NCBI GenBank assembly: GCA_963971405.1
Contig: OZ020491.1
Span: 15,928,855 to 15,992,854, forward strand
Reading direction: 5' to 3'
DNA: 64,000 nucleotides
Source: Psococerastis gibbosa
Taxonomy: Eukaryota; Arthropoda; Insecta; Psocodea; Psocidae
Shown here: piece after piece, positions 60,801-64,000 of the stretch
Position numbering within the stretch: position 1 is the first letter of the stretch
Layout of the letters: every line of letters starts with the position of its first letter
Notes under the pieces: model-generated
The model's database searches: none
Told to the model about the DNA's origin: nothing
Seen by the model: the letters and a program-made list of their open reading frames with translations, nothing else
Position numbers and translations under genes: made by a program

Positions 60801-61680
60801 GGCTAAAGTTAGCTCCAAACTTGAAGAATACGCAAAATCCAATAAAAGGCGGATTCCTGCTGCTGTTACGCCATTAAGTGTGATTTCGTTTTCCCGGGAT
60901 TCCTAAGCAACACAATACAATTAATAATTTGTTCTGCTTTCTTTCGGCTTCGGCTATTAGTGAATAGAAATTCATTCCTCATATCCCCGTCACCCTTTTT
61001 TGGAAAACAAATTTCTGTGAGTACATTTCAGTGGAACGGTCCAACTAAATTTTCATGATAAATAAATTAAAAAACTAAATAAGCGTTTATTTGCAAACAG
61101 ACAAAGTCCAATAATATGCAAATTTAAATATATATATATATATAGATACCACTAAGCACCATATTCACTACGTGTGAAAGATAACTGTCACTTAGTTTCT
61201 GGTTTACATTTCTGGCCGCAGTGGAAAACAGCCATGGTCGGCCATGGGAAGTCTGCTGTAGGGCGGAGTTTGCAAGCTAAGTTTGACATGTTGTATTTTT
61301 CGTGACTTCATTTGTAAAAAAAATGTTCATGATAATGTACCACTACGATTATATTTATTTATATTCATTGAAAATTATTGTGTCTTAGGTTTTAGAACGC
61401 CTATTGTTTCATGTTATGACTCAATACAGAGATATTCTATTCTAAATGCTCATACCTTCATGGCATCCGTGAACATGGCGCGAAAGTAGTCACTACAAGA
61501 AGCAAGAACTGCTTTGTGGGCAAAAAAGGCTTCTCCTCCTGCTCGAAGCGTGACGTCAAACAATAAACCTTGTCTACGAAGACTTTGCAGACCACCTAAT
61601 AATGTGCCTGCATGACTTGAGCATTCAAATTGGGCGCATTGAAGGGCTGGTCGAGGTCTTCCTGCGCTTAGCTTAGTCAT
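51867..61680 (-). CDS. BTB-BACK-Kelch protein (KLHL family)
   Basis: Ten coding exons on the minus strand: 61680-61456, 60902-60723, 60533-60330, 56930-56779, 56006-55907, 55038-54865, 54546-54385, 53891-53639, 52900-52688, 52015-51867 (1812 nt, 603 aa), all in phase. Residues about 25-135 are the BTB domain (LLFDVTL..., FFAHKAVLASCSDYFRAMF; the conserved Asp and His are present). About 140-255 is BACK. About 285-600 is the Kelch propeller, with paired Gly strands such as LFVVGGC, LYAVGGN, LFISGGL, YIYVCGGW and IYFIGGF. Such proteins usually recruit substrates to CUL3 ubiquitin ligase. The BTB resembles KLHL26 and KLHL9/13, but I cannot fix the ortholog, so no symbol is given. An acceptor (TTTGTTTCAG) two bases before the ATG implies a 5' noncoding exon toward 62.3 kb. 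Intron 3 holds a large LINE. Confidence 0.93.
52985..53190 (+). mobile_element. LINE 3' fragment in intron 9 of the BTB-Kelch gene
   Basis: The plus-strand frame has SRRGRPRDEYLQQVKHDLG and SYVELKRACQNRGDWRH, the C-terminal end of an RTE-type element. It lies 85 bp from exon 9 of the Kelch gene and antisense to it. Confidence 0.75.
53265..53560 (+). mobile_element. Second LINE 3' fragment in intron 8 of the BTB-Kelch gene
   Basis: Reads GFMRTSHQKTRWDRIRIEEI and RRAKIRQQW, then decayed Arg-rich sequence in shifted frames. This is the RTE-type segment that normally precedes the GRPR end seen at 52985-53190. The two pieces are in reversed order, so they are not one simple colinear copy. Confidence 0.7.
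56262..56403. mobile_element. Palindromic MITE (GGCG family), full hairpin
   Basis: 64-bp arms with two mismatches (TT against GG in the core of the left arm). End GGCGGGGTTTCCACATACG; middle GTCAATGGTCAATGAGAAAT is private to this copy. Intron 4 of the BTB-Kelch gene. Confidence 0.9.
56450..56760 (+). mobile_element. SINE-like repeat, copy 2
   Basis: Same family and orientation as 2935-3215, with a C run of about 15 at 56680-56694 and an (AAC)n tail at 56748-56760. It ends only about 20 bp from exon 4 of the BTB-Kelch gene (56779). Confidence 0.6.
57660..60249 (+). mobile_element. Large LINE with an intact RT frame in intron 3 of the BTB-Kelch gene
   Basis: One unbroken 774-aa frame (57682-60006). 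Residues about 30-70 are the tail of the endonuclease (ALLDLLVV..., GFSHHDLLFLSYEI). The RT follows: DLRPISLLPFLSKPLEKIV, SGFKKNHSTTSALI, ILLDYSSAFSCVKH, NGLMQGTILSPWCF, YADDFQLYTS, and a C-terminal tail to IIKQYILD. The front of the endonuclease and ORF1 are missing, so it is 5'-truncated, but the RT looks intact. The 3' end is a (TTTCA)n tail at 60232-60249. I/jockey-like by motif; the clade is not fixed. It is antisense to the Kelch gene. Confidence 0.9.
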
Positions 61681-62354
61681 TTCTGAAACAAAAACCTAAG
61701 GTAGTTGCCACACAGTATACGAATAACTTGTTTAATTTTAAAGTACAGTGACTGCCTATGGTATGTACATACATTCCCAAGTACTATACAATAGCCTGGA
61801 ATGCGAATGAAGTGGCCCTAATTTTACAATACGGTAGATTAAAGAACAATGCAGAATGCAGGAATTACAAATGTATTTCCAAAATATAGAGATGACTTTA
61901 ATGTAACAATAAAAGGACATTGCGTAAGTAATACGACACTAGTAATATTAAGAATGATATATTACACTGAATAATTTACCTTGTGTTTTTATAAGAATTA
62001 CTAAAGTTGTTAAAATACCTCAATAACGTTAGTAAATTATTTAATTTAATTGTAGCAAAATACTGACCTACTTCTTAGTGGGATCCAGATGCCCACAATT
62101 CCAACTTGAATTACTTGTCAAGGAGTAAAATGTAACACATTCTGTGCGTGTTATACAAAAAAAATACTCATAACAAGTGTAAATTAGCTAGAAATTAAAT
62201 TTCCGATAAAATTTTGATTACGATATACTACGATGCTTTGTTGTTGGGAAAGAACAGTAAACATTTTTGGAGCTCCACTGCTCCAGCCCTCAATAACAGT
62301 CGAAAAAGGCCAATGGAAAGGCCCCAAAAAATCAAATGAAAACAACTCAAAAAC
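61681..62354. promoter_or_regulatory. Head-to-head intergenic region (BTB-Kelch / GCN1)
   Basis: A 674-bp gap between the Kelch ATG (minus) and the GCN1 ATG (plus). The splice acceptor directly before the Kelch ATG means that part of this gap is a 5'UTR intron, so the real promoter is probably narrower and near 62.2-62.35 kb. No repeat or ORF of note is seen. The role is inferred from layout. Confidence 0.45.
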
Positions 62355-62743
62355 ATGGCGGATGCAGACGTAAGTTCACGTGTTGTTTATATAGCCGATT
62401 GCAATTAATGTCTTATGAAATAGTAATATTAACTTTATTTTCAGCTGGCTAAAGCACTAAAGGACCTTCCGATCCGTATTCAGACTTCTAGCTGGAATGA
62501 GCGGCGGGACCTCATCAAAAATGTTGTGGCAATATTGTCGCACCCTAACATCACCGAATCGATCGTCCGTGGTATATGTAAAGTAATTTTACTTACTCTA
62601 CCTCGCTACAACGACAAGAGATCACAGCGTTTAGTGTTTGAGCTGATCGAAGGGTTAGCAACTCATCAAACGGAGTTCACATTCAAGCATCTTGTCCCGG
62701 CGTTGTATGAATATGCATCAAAGCACAAATTACTGTCAGCCGG
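62355..62743 (+). CDS. GCN1: GCN1 N-terminus (partial; continues beyond the window)
   Basis: Two exons, 62355-62369 (MADAD) and 62445-62743, joined at phase 0 and ending in phase 2 at donor GTATGT. Together they give the first 104 residues. The phrases SWNERRDLIKNVV, IVRGICKVILLTL and RYNDKRSQRLV align with the start of GCN1 (human: KERRE..., AVKGLCKLFCLTL, RYRDAASRR). GCN1 is a giant HEAT-repeat protein (about 2,670 aa) that binds colliding ribosomes and activates the eIF2-alpha kinase GCN2. The remaining exons lie beyond 64000; the following intron is at least 1.25 kb and holds a LINE fragment. It is head-to-head with the BTB-Kelch gene. Confidence 0.85.
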
Positions 62744-63244
62744 GTATGTTTACTTACGAGTAAAGAGTCATATATCTTAAGGCACTATATACCCGGGTAT
62801 TATCATGCGCCATTTTTTATCCTATATTTCCTATATGGAGTATTGTAATTATTTGTAAGAAAAGTAAAAGATTGAAAAAAAATGAAAACACGTTCTAGTA
62901 TTTTTTTATTAAACACTTCCCTAAGAATTAAAAAACGTTTTACCAATTATTGCTAAAACGTTTTTTAAATAACAATAAATAACAAACGATAAATTTCTAA
63001 TAAGAAATAGGTGAACACCCAATGCTTGGCTTATACACCAGACTTATAATGGATAAAAAATGGCGGATGACAATACCTGTCTAATATAGAGCCCTAATAT
63101 AGCTTATAGCAAATAATATGAAACTATAAGTTTCATTAAGTAATAAATAATAAAAAAGGCCTCATTCCATTGGTATATTAAAAAATATGTCTACGAATTG
63201 GCTAACATTAGGGCAGAAATTTGAGCTCAATTTTTTAAGTTGGA
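62744..63244. other. GCN1 intron 2, proximal part
   Basis: AT-rich, no repeat identified up to the LINE start. An inverted pair (AAAAAACGTTTTACC / AAAACGTTTTTTAAATA) at 62930-62970 is the only structure seen. Confidence 0.35.
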
Positions 63245-64000
63245 TAGTAACGATAGTAACGTCCATTTTGCTCCTGCGCCTTTCATATGCGCAAATTTAA
63301 TTTACGCGCTTACAAGGTTATTAATACAGTGATACTAGGGGGAGATTTCAATGTCCATTTGGAAAATAAAAATGGCGAAAAAGAAGCGTTTTCAAACTTA
63401 ATTTGCAGCCATGGCTTGCACATAGGAAATTTTACACCCACGAGGGGTGAGGCATGTCTAGATACTGTAGTCTCTACAATCCACCCCCGTTCATATAAGG
63501 TCAGGGTCGTTGAACCAGTTGTTGCTGATCACAGCGCTGTAATAATGCAGTTACTTTGGGACAGGCAAAAGCGGGATAGCGTTCCTTGGGCTCCAAACTA
63601 TATCATTCATTCAAGAATGTTCAGCGATACGGCGACTTGCGCCTTTTTGAAATCCCTGTCTTTAGTAAACTGGCGAGGGATGATTGATAACAATAAACCT
63701 CTCGCCACTTTTAAAACCTTTTTTAATACAATCAATAGCAAAATAGACCTATGTTTTCCCACCCGAAAGAGAGCAGGACCACCAAATCCCAGGCACCAGT
63801 CCCCAAAGCCATGGTACACTAGCGAGCTGAGACAACTCAGAAATCGGGTTTTGCTATTAAATGATTTGTAAAAAAGCGCTGCTCCCGAAACAGAGGACAG
63901 GAATTATTTACAAACTAAGAAACAATACAAAACAAATATTCATAAGGCAAAGAAATCCTTCAACATAAACCTTATTGATAGTGCCCAAAACCCTAGTAGA
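63245..64000 (+). mobile_element. LINE endonuclease fragment in GCN1 intron 2
   Basis: The plus-strand frame 63287-63871 has the APE-type endonuclease motifs VILGGDFNVHLE and VVADHSAVIMQLL, followed by the linker to RT (PWYTSELRQLRNRVLLLNDL). A stop at 63869 breaks the frame; homology continues to the window edge. The linker matches 39.36-39.54 kb, so this is a second copy of the family in the APPBP2 nest, retaining the 5' part missing there. Confidence 0.82.

Overview
The window looks like nuclear DNA of an arthropod, most likely an insect. It is AT-rich, its genes have many introns with GT-AG splice sites, intergenic gaps are short, and introns and gaps are full of old and young transposable elements. 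The protein-coding genes are single-copy animal housekeeping genes. The mix of non-LTR fragments, a Ty3/gypsy element, a BEL/Pao-like element, SINEs and palindromic MITEs suggests a medium-to-large insect genome (hemipteran-like, a weak guess).

Seven host genes could be traced exon by exon. In order: PPIL2 (minus, 3305-9406), ALKBH4 (plus, 9886-11021), a CCDC92/CCDC74-domain coiled-coil gene (plus, 11571-20971), APPBP2 (plus, 26030-47228), a BTB-BACK-Kelch gene (minus, 51867-61680) and the first two coding exons of GCN1 (plus, 62355 onward, leaving the window); the seventh, counted loosely, is only unassigned exon-like sequence between APPBP2 and the Kelch gene and is not called. So six genes are firm. 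In every complete gene the exon lengths sum to a multiple of three and the splice phases match. PPIL2/ALKBH4 and Kelch/GCN1 are two head-to-head pairs with short gaps that probably hold bidirectional promoters.

The host genes are not an operon and share no pathway. PPIL2 is a spliceosome-associated U-box/cyclophilin, ALKBH4 a 2-oxoglutarate demethylase, APPBP2 and the BTB-Kelch protein are likely cullin-RING substrate receptors (CUL2 and CUL3), and GCN1 is a translation-stress activator.

Mobile DNA fills most of the rest. APPBP2 intron 8 holds a three-layer nest: a Ty3/gypsy-type LTR element (38037-45721) hit in its integrase by a BEL/Pao-like LTR element (38720-41643), which itself carries a non-LTR retrotransposon (about 39355-41397). 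LINE remnants lie at 8.2-9.4, 14.6-15.1, 15.8-17.1, 21.7-22.1, 25.1-25.3, 26.8-27.8, 28.6-29.7, 33.8, 34.4, 53.0-53.6, 57.7-60.2 and 63.2-64.0 kb.

The most unusual feature is a dense family of near-perfect palindromes (about ten copies, mostly 139-142 bp). They share short ends (GGCG...TTCCACC) and a shared inner core (GACGTGGTAGCAGACATT), but have different sequence between the two. In each copy the two arms match almost perfectly, while arms of different copies do not. This suggests an arm-copying (fold-back) mechanism, and the hairpins could also feed small-RNA pathways.
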